Notes under the pieces: generated by a model
Seen by the model: the letters and a program-made list of their open reading frames with translations, nothing else
Told to the model about the DNA's origin: nothing
Database searches by the model: none
From: JAKALQ01 sp963978265
GTDB lineage: Bacteria > Actinomycetota > Actinomycetes > S36-B12 > UBA5976
Direction of reading: 5' to 3'
Assembly: GCA_963978265.1 (NCBI GenBank)
Contig: CAXBQV010000099.1
Span: forward strand, 1-5,697
DNA length: 5,697 nt
Shown: positions 1 through 5,697 of the stretch, in pieces
Numbering within the stretch: position 1 is the stretch's first letter
How the letters are laid out: each line of letters starts with the position of its first letter
Program-made: the position numbers and the translations under genes

Positions 1-546
1 GTGATCGGCCGCGCCATCGACTTCCTGCTCGCATTCCCGGCGTTCTTCATGCTGCTCGCGCTCAGTGAGCCGGTCGTGCAGCGCATCGAAGGCACCGGCA
101 TTGCGTATGGCAATGGAGCGCGCGTGCTCTTCCTCATCGTCTTCATGGCGCTGTTCGGTTGGATGGGCATGGCCCGCCTCATCCGCTCACAGGTGTTGAG
201 CCTCCGTGAGGCCGACTTCGTGATGGCAGCCGAAGCGACCGGTGCTAGCCGCATGCGCGTCGTGCTCAAGGAGCTGCTGCCCAACCTGTGGAGCCCGGTG
301 ATCGTCGTGCTGTCGCTCTCACTGCCGGGCTATCTGACGTCGGAGTCCGTGCTCTCATTCCTCGGCGTCGGTGTGCAACCACCGGCTTCGACGTGGGGTC
401 TGCTGCTTGCTGATTCGCTGCAGTACTTCACCTCGATCCCCTCGTACTTCGTGATGCCGGCGTTGATGTTGATCGTCGTCGTGCTTTCGTTCAACCTGCT
501 CGGCGACGCATTGCGCGATGCCCTCGACCCCAAGGCCGGTCGATGA
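1..546 (+). CDS. dppC: Opp/Dpp-type ABC transporter permease, DppC-like (5' end cut off)
   Basis: Inner-membrane permease subunit of a peptide/nickel-family ABC importer; it should pair with the DppB-like permease encoded downstream. The visible 181 residues are the C-terminal part of the usual protein of about 280-330 residues. The GTG at the first base is probably an internal valine, because the reading frame enters at the family segment just before a membrane helix (IDFLLAFPAF). Hydrophobic segments lie near residues 5-22, 42-62, 96-122 and 149-170. The cytoplasmic EAA loop that docks on the ATPase is clear: A76-A77-E78, G81 and L93-P94. The C-terminus (LLGDALRDALDP, residues 167-177) is a DppC hallmark. 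An external loop near residues 23-41 (EPVVQRIEGTGIAYGNGA) may be somewhat long for the family. Stop TGA is at 544-546. Family assignment is confident; the peptide substrate is inferred only. Confidence 0.93.
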   Translation: MIGRAIDFLLAFPAFFMLLALSEPVVQRIEGTGIAYGNGARVLFLIVFMALFGWMGMARLIRSQVLSLREADFVMAAEATGASRMRVVLKELLPNLWSPVIVVLSLSLPGYLTSESVLSFLGVGVQPPASTWGLLLADSLQYFTSIPSYFVMPALMLIVVVLSFNLLGDALRDALDPKAGR

Positions 547-561
547 AGCAGATGCAGAGTT

Positions 562-575
562 CCGCCCTGGGGCGG
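562..575 (+). promoter_or_regulatory. small GC-rich hairpin downstream of dppC
   Basis: CCGCC (562-566) and GGCGG (571-575) form a perfect 5-bp stem around the loop CTGG, 15 nt after the dppC stop. There is no T-run after it, so it is not a classical intrinsic terminator. A second weak hairpin, CGCCC (610-614) with GGGCG (622-626), follows. Either could be a minor RNA structure in the leader of the binding protein gene, or chance in GC-rich DNA. Confidence 0.25.
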
Positions 576-646
576 TTACACCCTTCGTCCGTAAGAGGTG
601 ACGGGCTCCCGCCCCGAACTTGGGCGAGAACATTGACGACATTGAT

Positions 647-652
647 GGAGGA
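647..652 (+). promoter_or_regulatory. Shine-Dalgarno that fixes the start of the binding protein gene
   Basis: GGAGGA is an almost ideal anti-16S match and ends 3 nt before ATG 656. It argues for that start over the longer in-frame ATG at 620. The residues the longer start would add (MGENIDDIDGGL) would put an acidic stretch in front of the signal peptide, which is not expected. The next in-frame ATG, at 671, is too far from this site. Confidence 0.8.
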
Positions 653-655
653 CTA

Positions 656-2464
656 ATGTCGAAGACCCTTATGAGCCTGCGTGGTCGCGGTGCTCGTCGT
701 GCGGTTGCACTGCTGTCATCAGCAGCGCTGGTCGCCGGCGTCGCTGTGATCGGTTCGCCGGCCTCGGCTGCATCGAAGGCGGGTGGCACGCTCATCATCG
801 TCAGCTTCGACGATCAGATCGAGCTCGATCCGACCCGTACGTATGTGGGCCGTGATATCGCATTCATGAACTCGTTCTGGGTTCGCAACCTTGTGTCGTA
901 CGTGCACAAGCCGGGTGCTGCCGGTTCCGGCATCGTCGGCGACCTCGCGACGAACACTGGTGTCCCCAGCAACAACGCCAAGACCTGGAAGTTCACGCTT
1001 CGTCCTGGCGTCACCTGGGAAGACGGCAAGCCGGTCACCTGTGCTGACGTGAAGTACGGCCTCAGCCGCACCTTCGCTCAGGATGTGCTGCCGGATGGTC
1101 CGACCTACGCGATCTCCATGCTCAACATCCCGGTCGATGCCGATGGCAACTCGGCATACGCGGGCCCGTACAAGAAGACCGGTCAGGCGCTGTACGACAA
1201 GGCTGTGACCTGCTCGAAGGACAACCGCACGGTCACGTTCAACCTGAGCCGTTCGGTGTACGACTTCAACTACACGCTCACCTACCCGTCGTTCTCACCA
1301 GTGCGCAAGGACAAGGACACCGGTGAGAAGTACGGTCTGCGTCCGTTCTCCAACGGCCCTTACAAGATCAAGAAGTACAAGGCCAAGGATGAACTCGTTC
1401 TCGTTCGTAACCCGAAGTGGAACAAGTCGTCCGACCCGATCCGTACTCCGTACCCGGAAGAGATCCAGCTGAAGCTCGGTGTGAACGAGAGCGTTCGCGA
1501 CCAGATCTTCATCAACGACTCCCTTCCGAACGCGGTTTCGTTCGACGCCCTGCTTCCTGCATCTCGCGAAGCAATGTTCAACGATCCGGCAAAGGCCAGC
1601 CGTCGTATGAATGTGTACGACCCCTACGTGACGTACGTCTTCGTCAACCAGGACCGCCTCCCCTGCCTCGACCTGCGGAAGGCAATCTTCTACGCACGCG
1701 ATCTCAAGGGACAGCTGGACCTTGCGGGTGGTTCGACCTATGCCGGTGACTACGCCGACGGTGTCATCAAGCCGCTCATGGGCCTTGATTACGCCCCGGT
1801 GAAGAACAGCACCAACTCGGCCGACGGCAAGACTCGCAACCTGAATCCGGACTGGAAGCAGGAAGGCAATCCGACCGTTGCCAAGGCGTGGCTGGAGAAG
1901 GCGAAGAAGTCCTGCCCGGATCTCGTTGCACGTGCAACCGATCCGAACAAGGGTCTGACCTACGTCCTCCGCAAGGCTGGCACCAACGCTCAGATCATCA
2001 AGATCTGGCAGGATGCAATGGACAAGATCGGCGTTCACATCGACTTCAAGATCTTCGTCGGTGGCTCGTCCGCTTACTACTCACACGTTCGTGATCAGAA
2101 CAACATGAAGAACTACGACCTCATCCCAGGCGGCTGGGGTCCGGACTGGGCGAACGCCTCCACGGTTATTCCGGAGCTCTACCTTGAAGAAGGCGGCGCT
2201 GCATACGGCATGACCTGGAAGTCGCCGGATTACGACGCCTTCAAGGCGCGTGTGAAGAAAAACCTCACCGAGACGAATCGCAAGAAGCAGGGCCAGGAAT
2301 GGGCCGCGCTGAACCAGTACGCGATCGATCGTCAGTGGGTGCTTCCGTCGTTCTTCACCAAGACCCAGGAAGTCTGGGGTTCGGGCATCGGTGGCGTGTA
2401 CTTCTGGGAGCCGCAGGGAACCTTCGGGTTCGGCGAGCTCTACGTGAAGGACTTCGCACAGTAA
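656..2464 (+). CDS. ABC transporter family 5 solute-binding protein (peptide/nickel type), exported
   Basis: A 602-residue extracytoplasmic binding protein that would capture the ligand and deliver it to the DppB/DppC permease. The N-terminus is an export signal: basic n-region (residues 1-15, with R11, R14, R15), hydrophobic core 16-33, then SPASA, predicted cut after A38 by an AxA rule. No cysteine lies in this region, so there is no lipobox. Residues 111-138 (WKFTLRPGV..WEDGKPVT..DVKYGLSR) match the SBP_bac_5 signature block. Residues 488-509, with GGWGPDW at 492-498, match the C-terminal lobe pattern of the same family. Four cysteines (C129, C186, C337, C420) could form disulfides outside the cell. 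It is longer than E. coli DppA or OppA (roughly 535-545 residues); a polar Asn/Lys-rich stretch near 380-407 may account for part of this. The gene sits between the two permease genes and is followed by a strong hairpin. The ligand is unknown: peptides are the default, but nickel, glycans or opines occur in this family. Confidence 0.93.
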   Translation: MSKTLMSLRGRGARRAVALLSSAALVAGVAVIGSPASAASKAGGTLIIVSFDDQIELDPTRTYVGRDIAFMNSFWVRNLVSYVHKPGAAGSGIVGDLATNTGVPSNNAKTWKFTLRPGVTWEDGKPVTCADVKYGLSRTFAQDVLPDGPTYAISMLNIPVDADGNSAYAGPYKKTGQALYDKAVTCSKDNRTVTFNLSRSVYDFNYTLTYPSFSPVRKDKDTGEKYGLRPFSNGPYKIKKYKAKDELVLVRNPKWNKSSDPIRTPYPEEIQLKLGVNESVRDQIFINDSLPNAVSFDALLPASREAMFNDPAKASRRMNVYDPYVTYVFVNQDRLPCLDLRKAIFYARDLKGQLDLAGGSTYAGDYADGVIKPLMGLDYAPVKNSTNSADGKTRNLNPDWKQEGNPTVAKAWLEKAKKSCPDLVARATDPNKGLTYVLRKAGTNAQIIKIWQDAMDKIGVHIDFKIFVGGSSAYYSHVRDQNNMKNYDLIPGGWGPDWANASTVIPELYLEEGGAAYGMTWKSPDYDAFKARVKKNLTETNRKKQGQEWAALNQYAIDRQWVLPSFFTKTQEVWGSGIGGVYFWEPQGTFGFGELYVKDFAQ

Positions 2465-2479
2465 GCCCATACTGATCGA

Positions 2480-2512
2480 CATGGTGGGGGTGGCGCTGCC
2501 ACCCCCACCATG
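2480..2512 (+). terminator. strong intercistronic hairpin (partial terminator or mRNA-stabilising stem)
   Basis: ATGGTGGGGGTGGC (2481-2494) and GCCACCCCCACCAT (2498-2511) are perfect reverse complements around a 3-nt loop GCT; C2480-G2512 adds a fifteenth pair. Alternatively TCGAC (2476-2480) can pair with GTCGA (2515-2519) across a GCG bulge, extending the stem to 19 pairs. It begins 15 nt after the binding protein stop and ends before the dppB ribosome site, which stays free. No T-run follows, so full termination is uncertain. U-tail-less terminators are discussed for actinobacteria, and stems placed after binding protein genes in other importers keep the upstream message more abundant. Partial termination or 3'-end protection giving excess binding protein is my inference. 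Confidence 0.65.
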
Positions 2513-2528
2513 CGGTCGAACATCAATC

Positions 2529-2534
2529 AAAGGA
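2529..2534 (+). promoter_or_regulatory. ribosome binding site of the GTG-started dppB
   Basis: AAAGGA lies 7 nt before GTG 2542, a good spacing. It supports a GTG start, from which the protein begins with the expected basic residues followed directly by the first membrane helix of a DppB-type permease. Confidence 0.65.
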
Positions 2535-2541
2535 TCCAGAA

Positions 2542-3537
2542 GTGCCCAAGTACATCGCGAAACGCCTTGCGTACACGATCGCGATTCTCTTGACCGTTGC
2601 ATTTGCGGCGTACCTCATCTTCACGGCCCTGCCATTCGATCCGGCGGCATTGACGTGTGGCAAGAGCTGCAGCCCGTCGGTCATCGAGGCGAACCGTCGT
2701 CGGTTGGGCTACGACCTGCCGATGCTGCAACAGTTCTGGATCTTCCTCAAAGGCATCTTCGTCGGGCGCACCTACGGCGTTGGAGATGTGGCGTTCTCGT
2801 GCCCCGCTCCGAGCCTCGGCTACTCCTTCACGAACAAGGCGTGTGTGACGGATCTTCTCGCGCAGGCCTTCCCGGTCACGCTTTCTCTTGCAATCGGCGC
2901 ACTGTTGCTGTGGCTGGTCGTCGGCGTCGGTCTCGGTGTGCTGGCAGCTCGATTCAAGAATTCACCGCTCGACACTGCGAGCACGGTGTTCGTGCTCATC
3001 GGTACTTCGATGCCGACCTTCCTCATCGGTCTGCTGTTGCTTGTGTTCCTCGTGCTCAAGTTGAATCTCGTGCCGCTGTCGCTTGGTGGCTACAGCGGGC
3101 CGTTCGATGACTTCTCAGGTTGGTTCTGGCAGATGCTGCTGCCGTGGTGCACGTTGGCGTTCGCCTTCTCGGCGATCTACACACGGTTCACCCGTTCCTC
3201 GGTCCTTGAGACCTCGTCGGAGGACTTCGTGCGCACCGCCCGCGCAAAGGGCTTGAGCGAGGGCACGATTCTTCGCAAGCACATCCTTCGGGCAGCACTC
3301 GCACCGATCGTCACCATGGCTGGCATGGACTTCGCCGGACTCCTCGGTGGTGCGATCCTGACCGAGACCATCTTCAATCTTCCGGGGTTGGGTCGACTCG
3401 CGCTTTCCGCGGTCAACAACTTCGATCTTCCGATGATCGTGGCCACCACGATCGTTGCTGCGAGTTTCGTCATCGTCATGAACCTCGTTGTTGATATCGC
3501 CTACGCATTCGTCGATCCGCGGGTGCGTGTCGGATGA
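2542..3537 (+). CDS. dppB: Opp/Dpp-type ABC transporter permease, DppB-like
   Basis: A 331-residue inner-membrane permease, the partner of the DppC-like subunit; the length is normal for DppB/OppB. It opens with YIAKRLAYTIAILL, the usual N-terminus and first helix (about 9-30). Further hydrophobic segments lie near 112-135, 146-172, 195-213, 252-275 and 297-324, giving the six helices expected. The EAA loop is at 228-249 (DFVRTARAKGLSEG, G237), followed by the family block LTETIFNLPGLG (273-284), and the protein ends VDPRVRVG. The external loop between helices 1 and 2 carries four cysteines: C39, C43, C87 and C101. I recall cysteines in this loop in other actinobacterial homologues, but could not compare them here. 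GTG start with AAAGGA upstream. The stop overlaps the dppD start by 4 nt, so the two are probably translated in a coupled way. Confidence 0.94.
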   Translation: MPKYIAKRLAYTIAILLTVAFAAYLIFTALPFDPAALTCGKSCSPSVIEANRRRLGYDLPMLQQFWIFLKGIFVGRTYGVGDVAFSCPAPSLGYSFTNKACVTDLLAQAFPVTLSLAIGALLLWLVVGVGLGVLAARFKNSPLDTASTVFVLIGTSMPTFLIGLLLLVFLVLKLNLVPLSLGGYSGPFDDFSGWFWQMLLPWCTLAFAFSAIYTRFTRSSVLETSSEDFVRTARAKGLSEGTILRKHILRAALAPIVTMAGMDFAGLLGGAILTETIFNLPGLGRLALSAVNNFDLPMIVATTIVAASFVIVMNLVVDIAYAFVDPRVRVG

Positions 3538-4565
3538 GTTTCCTGACAGTCAAAGACCTGCACGTTGCCTTCCCGACCGAGGACGGCCTTGTGCGCGCCG
3601 TGGACGGTGTGAACTTCACGCTCGATCGCGGCGAAACCCTCGCCATCGTCGGCGAATCCGGTTCCGGCAAGTCCGTGACCAGCCTCGCCATCATGGGCCT
3701 GCACAACCGCAAGGTTGCGAAGATCGGTGGTTCGATCACCATCGAGTCGCAGTCCGGACCGATCGACGTCGTGTCTGCTAGCGACGCGGAACTGCGACAG
3801 TTGCGCGGCCGCGACATGGCGATGATCTTCCAGGACCCGATGACTTCGCTGCATCCGTACTACAGCATCGGCGATCAGCTCGCCGAGGCGTACAAGACGC
3901 ACAACAGTGGTGGCAAGAAGGCGGGTATGCAGCGCGCCATCGAGATGCTCGACCTCGTCGGCATCCCCGAGCCGCAGCGTCGTGTGAAGGAATTCCCGCA
4001 TCAGTTCTCCGGCGGTATGCGGCAGCGCGCGATGATCGCCATGGCGCTCATCAACAACCCGACATTGCTCATCGCCGACGAACCCACAACGGCACTCGAT
4101 GTGACGGTACAGGCGCAGATCCTCGGTCTGTTGAACGACCTCCAGAAGGAGTTCAACATGGCCGTCATCCTGATCACGCACGATCTCGGCATCGTCGCCC
4201 AGGTCTCCAACCGTGTGCAGGTCATGTACGCAGGCAATATCGTTGAGTCCGGCTCGGTCGACGACATCTATTACCGACCGCTTGCCCCCTACACGATCGG
4301 GCTGTTGTCGTCGATCCCAAGTGTTGGTGCGCGCGCCTCTGAGCGTCTGTACGCGATTCCGGGTCAGCCGCCGTCGCTCATCAATCTACCGACCGGTTGC
4401 CCGTTCCGGCCGCGCTGCGAATTCGCATCGCAGGTCCCGAACGACCGCTGCTCCACGGAGTATCCGGACTTGCGCGAGGAGCAGCCAGCGCACAGCGCCC
4501 GCTGCCACTTGGCGGTCGATGTCCGCATGAATGCACTGTCGAAGTTGAAGGGTGGTGCGCAATGA
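3534..4565 (+). CDS. dppD: Opp/Dpp-type ABC transporter ATPase, DppD-like
   Basis: A 343-residue cytoplasmic ATPase that powers the importer as a heterodimer with the DppF-like subunit. All nucleotide-binding motifs are intact: Walker A GESGSGKS (40-47), Q-loop FQDP (99-102), signature FSGGMRQR (158-165), Walker B LLIADEP (178-184), D-loop TALD (186-189) and switch histidine H216. After the ATPase core comes the oligopeptide-type C-terminal extension (oligo_HPY) with IPGQPP at 275-280 and four cysteines, C289-x5-C295-x10-C306-x17-C324. In a structurally characterised DppD homologue such cysteines bind a [4Fe-4S] cluster; binding here is inferred. The GQ(P)PSL and CPFRPRC segments favour the D-type over the F-type subunit. 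ATG 3534 overlaps the dppB stop (ATGA) and has only a weak upstream purine stretch, so re-initiation after dppB is likely. Confidence 0.95.
   Translation: MSFLTVKDLHVAFPTEDGLVRAVDGVNFTLDRGETLAIVGESGSGKSVTSLAIMGLHNRKVAKIGGSITIESQSGPIDVVSASDAELRQLRGRDMAMIFQDPMTSLHPYYSIGDQLAEAYKTHNSGGKKAGMQRAIEMLDLVGIPEPQRRVKEFPHQFSGGMRQRAMIAMALINNPTLLIADEPTTALDVTVQAQILGLLNDLQKEFNMAVILITHDLGIVAQVSNRVQVMYAGNIVESGSVDDIYYRPLAPYTIGLLSSIPSVGARASERLYAIPGQPPSLINLPTGCPFRPRCEFASQVPNDRCSTEYPDLREEQPAHSARCHLAVDVRMNALSKLKGGAQ
4547..4552 (+). promoter_or_regulatory. probable ribosome binding site of dppF inside the end of dppD
   Basis: GAAGGG ends 9 nt before ATG 4562, within the last codons of dppD. With the ATGA overlap it supports ATG 4562 as the start. 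The same frame is open upstream to ATG 4397, but that stretch lies inside dppD and encodes no family sequence. Confidence 0.5.
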
Positions 4566-5542
4566 CCGATCCGATCCTGAGCGTTCGCGATCTGCAGAAG
4601 CACTTCCCGACGAAGCGTGGTGGATTGTTCAACGCGCAACATGGTGTCGTGAAGGCGGTTGACGGGCTCAGCCTCGATGTCTACCCGGGCGAAACCGTCG
4701 GTCTCGTGGGCGAGTCCGGTTGTGGCAAGACGACTGCCGGTCGCACGATCCTGCGACTCTACGAACCCACCGCGGGCCAGATCATCTTCGAAGGTACGGA
4801 CATCACGAACATCCACCGCAAGGACCTCACGTCCTACCGCGCGCGTATGCAGATGATCTTCCAGGACCCGTACTCATCGTTGAATCCGCGTCAGACGGTC
4901 GGTCGCATCATCAGCGCACCCTTCGAGATCCAAGGTGTTGAACCCGAGGGTGGTGTGAAGCGCCGTGTGCAGGAACTCCTCGAAGTCGTTGGTCTCAATC
5001 CTGAGCACTACAACCGCTATCCGCACGAGTTCTCCGGCGGTCAGCGGCAACGCATCGGTATCGCGCGTTCGATCGCGCTGAATCCCCGCCTCATCATCGC
5101 CGACGAGCCGGTCTCAGCACTCGACGTCTCGATCCAGGCGCAGGTCATCAACCTGCTCGAGGATCTGCAGAACGAATTCAACGTTGCGTACCTCTTCATT
5201 GCACACGACCTGTCCGTTGTGAAGCACATCTCCGATCGCGTCGCAGTGATGTATCTCGGCAAGGTCATGGAGTTTGCGCATACCGATGAACTCTTCAATC
5301 ATCCGCGGCATCCGTACACGAAGGCATTGCTCTCCGCCGTTCCGGTGCCGGATCCTGACGTCGAACGTCAGCGAGAGCGGATCATCCTGTCCGGCGATCT
5401 GCCGAGCCCGATGAACCCGCCAACGGGCTGCGTGTTCAACACCCGCTGCTGGAAGGCAACCGATCGTTGCCGGTTGGAGATCCCACCGCTCGTCCAGATC
5501 GGCGATGGCCACCAGTTGGCCTGCCACCACCCGGAGCCGTAG
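4562..5542 (+). CDS. dppF: Opp/Dpp-type ABC transporter ATPase, DppF-like
   Basis: A 326-residue cytoplasmic ATPase, the second ATP-binding subunit of the importer and of normal length for DppF/OppF. Motifs: Walker A GESGCGKT (50-57), Q-loop FQDPYSSLNPR (100-110), signature FSGGQRQR (157-164), Walker B LIIADEP (177-183), SALD (185-188) and switch histidine H215. The FQDPYSSLNPR and HPYTKALLSAVP (250-261) segments are typical of the F-type subunit, as is the substrate-loop start KAVDGLSLDV following a KRGGLF insertion (18-23). The C-terminal extension has four cysteines, C290-x5-C296-x6-C303-x17-C321, a candidate [4Fe-4S] site by family precedent. ATG 4562 overlaps the dppD stop by 4 nt (ATGA), giving translational coupling and probably equal output of the two ATPases. 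Stop TAG is at 5540-5542; no terminator-like hairpin with a T-run follows. Confidence 0.95.
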   Translation: MTDPILSVRDLQKHFPTKRGGLFNAQHGVVKAVDGLSLDVYPGETVGLVGESGCGKTTAGRTILRLYEPTAGQIIFEGTDITNIHRKDLTSYRARMQMIFQDPYSSLNPRQTVGRIISAPFEIQGVEPEGGVKRRVQELLEVVGLNPEHYNRYPHEFSGGQRQRIGIARSIALNPRLIIADEPVSALDVSIQAQVINLLEDLQNEFNVAYLFIAHDLSVVKHISDRVAVMYLGKVMEFAHTDELFNHPRHPYTKALLSAVPVPDPDVERQRERIILSGDLPSPMNPPTGCVFNTRCWKATDRCRLEIPPLVQIGDGHQLACHHPEP

Positions 5543-5583
5543 GCCTCCGCTCCCGCGCTGCGCAGAAGTGTCAGAATGGGGGC

Positions 5584-5697
5584 ATGTCGACCATGAATCC
5601 GCTCGCGCTTGAACATCACTACGCCGGACGTGGCGGCTGGTTGCGTGCTGCTGTACTCGGTGCGAACGACGGTTTGGTCTCGACCGCGTCGTTGATG
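5584..5697 (+). CDS. VIT/CCC1-family iron/manganese transporter (3' end cut off)
   Basis: Only the first 38 codons are inside the window, and the frame is still open at the end. The segment RGGWLRAAVLGANDGLVSTAS (residues 16-36) is the highly conserved start of the first membrane helix in VIT1/CCC1 proteins, including the metal-site aspartate of the ANDG motif (D29 here). Members move Fe2+ or Mn2+ across membranes, usually to detoxify or store the metal. The start is uncertain: ATG 5584 follows a G-run (5578-5582) by only 1 nt, whereas ATG 5593 (MNPLALEHH) has 10 nt from the same run. The gene follows dppF by 41 nt on the same strand, so read-through from the importer operon is possible, but no functional link is visible. 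Confidence 0.85.
   Translation, partial: MSTMNPLALEHHYAGRGGWLRAAVLGANDGLVSTASLM

Noticed and set aside
620..655. Longer start (ATG 620) for the binding protein gene.
   Set aside because: ATG 656 has a near-perfect GGAGGA site and gives a normal signal peptide; the extension adds an acidic stretch without a ribosome site.
1295..2038. Long open frame on the minus strand (247 codons) opposite the binding protein gene, and several others opposite the ATPase genes.
   Set aside because: They are shadows of high-GC coding sequence; the + strand frames have clear family motifs and the minus-strand translations are low-complexity or Arg/Ser-rich without recognisable domains.
2483..2493. Possible two-tetrad G-quadruplex (GG-T-GGGGG-T-GG).
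   Set aside because: The same bases form one arm of a perfect 14-15 bp hairpin, which should be far more stable than a two-layer quadruplex.
4397..4561. Upstream extension of the dppF frame from ATG 4397, adding 55 residues.
   Set aside because: It lies within dppD, matches no ATPase family sequence, and the ATGA overlap at 4562 gives the standard start.
3821..4870. A 19-nt identical stretch in both ATPase genes (3821-3839 and 4852-4870).
   Set aside because: It encodes the conserved Q-loop of two paralogous ATPases with similar codon preference; no sign of a mobile or recombination repeat.
5572..5577. CAGAAT as a -10 box for a leaderless VIT-family transcript starting at ATG 5584.
   Set aside because: Only a partial match to TATAAT and no -35 box at the right distance; the spacing fits leaderless actinobacterial genes, but the evidence is too weak to list.
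1..5697. Search by eye for tRNA, rRNA, CRISPR arrays, insertion sequences or phage genes.
   Set aside because: No repeat-spacer pattern, transposase motif, terminal inverted repeats or RNA gene signature was seen; the window is filled by transporter genes.

Overview
The window holds most of one Opp/Dpp-type (peptide/nickel family) ABC importer operon on the + strand, plus the first codons of a downstream VIT/CCC1-family metal transporter gene. GC content looks to be about 60%. GTG starts, Arg/Ala-rich signal sequences, C/G-ending codons and an actinobacterial-looking substrate-binding protein suggest an actinomycete relative (Actinomycetota) of moderate GC. That placement is an inference from style, not from a marker gene.

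Layout: the 3' two thirds of a DppC-type permease gene (1-546, cut by the window start); a 109-nt gap with two weak hairpins and a strong Shine-Dalgarno; a family 5 solute-binding protein gene (656-2464); a 77-nt gap dominated by a long perfect hairpin; a DppB-type permease gene (GTG start, 2542-3537); a DppD-type ATPase gene (3534-4565); a DppF-type ATPase gene (4562-5542); a 41-nt gap; then the 5' end of the VIT-family gene (5584 to window end). The last three importer genes are joined by two 4-nt ATGA stop/start overlaps, which implies translational coupling. No gap exceeds 300 bases.

How it works together: the exported binding protein would capture a peptide or peptide-like ligand and deliver it to the DppB/DppC permease pair. 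The DppD/DppF ATPases power import; both keep complete nucleotide-binding motifs and the C-terminal four-cysteine region typical of this family. The ligand cannot be read from the sequence. The order is permease C, binding protein, permease B, ATPase D, ATPase F, so the binding protein gene sits between the two permease genes instead of leading the operon.

This is mostly an ordinary, intact transporter locus and I do not see a new biological system in it. The points most worth a second look are the long intercistronic hairpin just after the binding protein gene, the signal peptide of the binding protein, which has no lipobox cysteine, and cysteine-rich external segments in the DppB permease.
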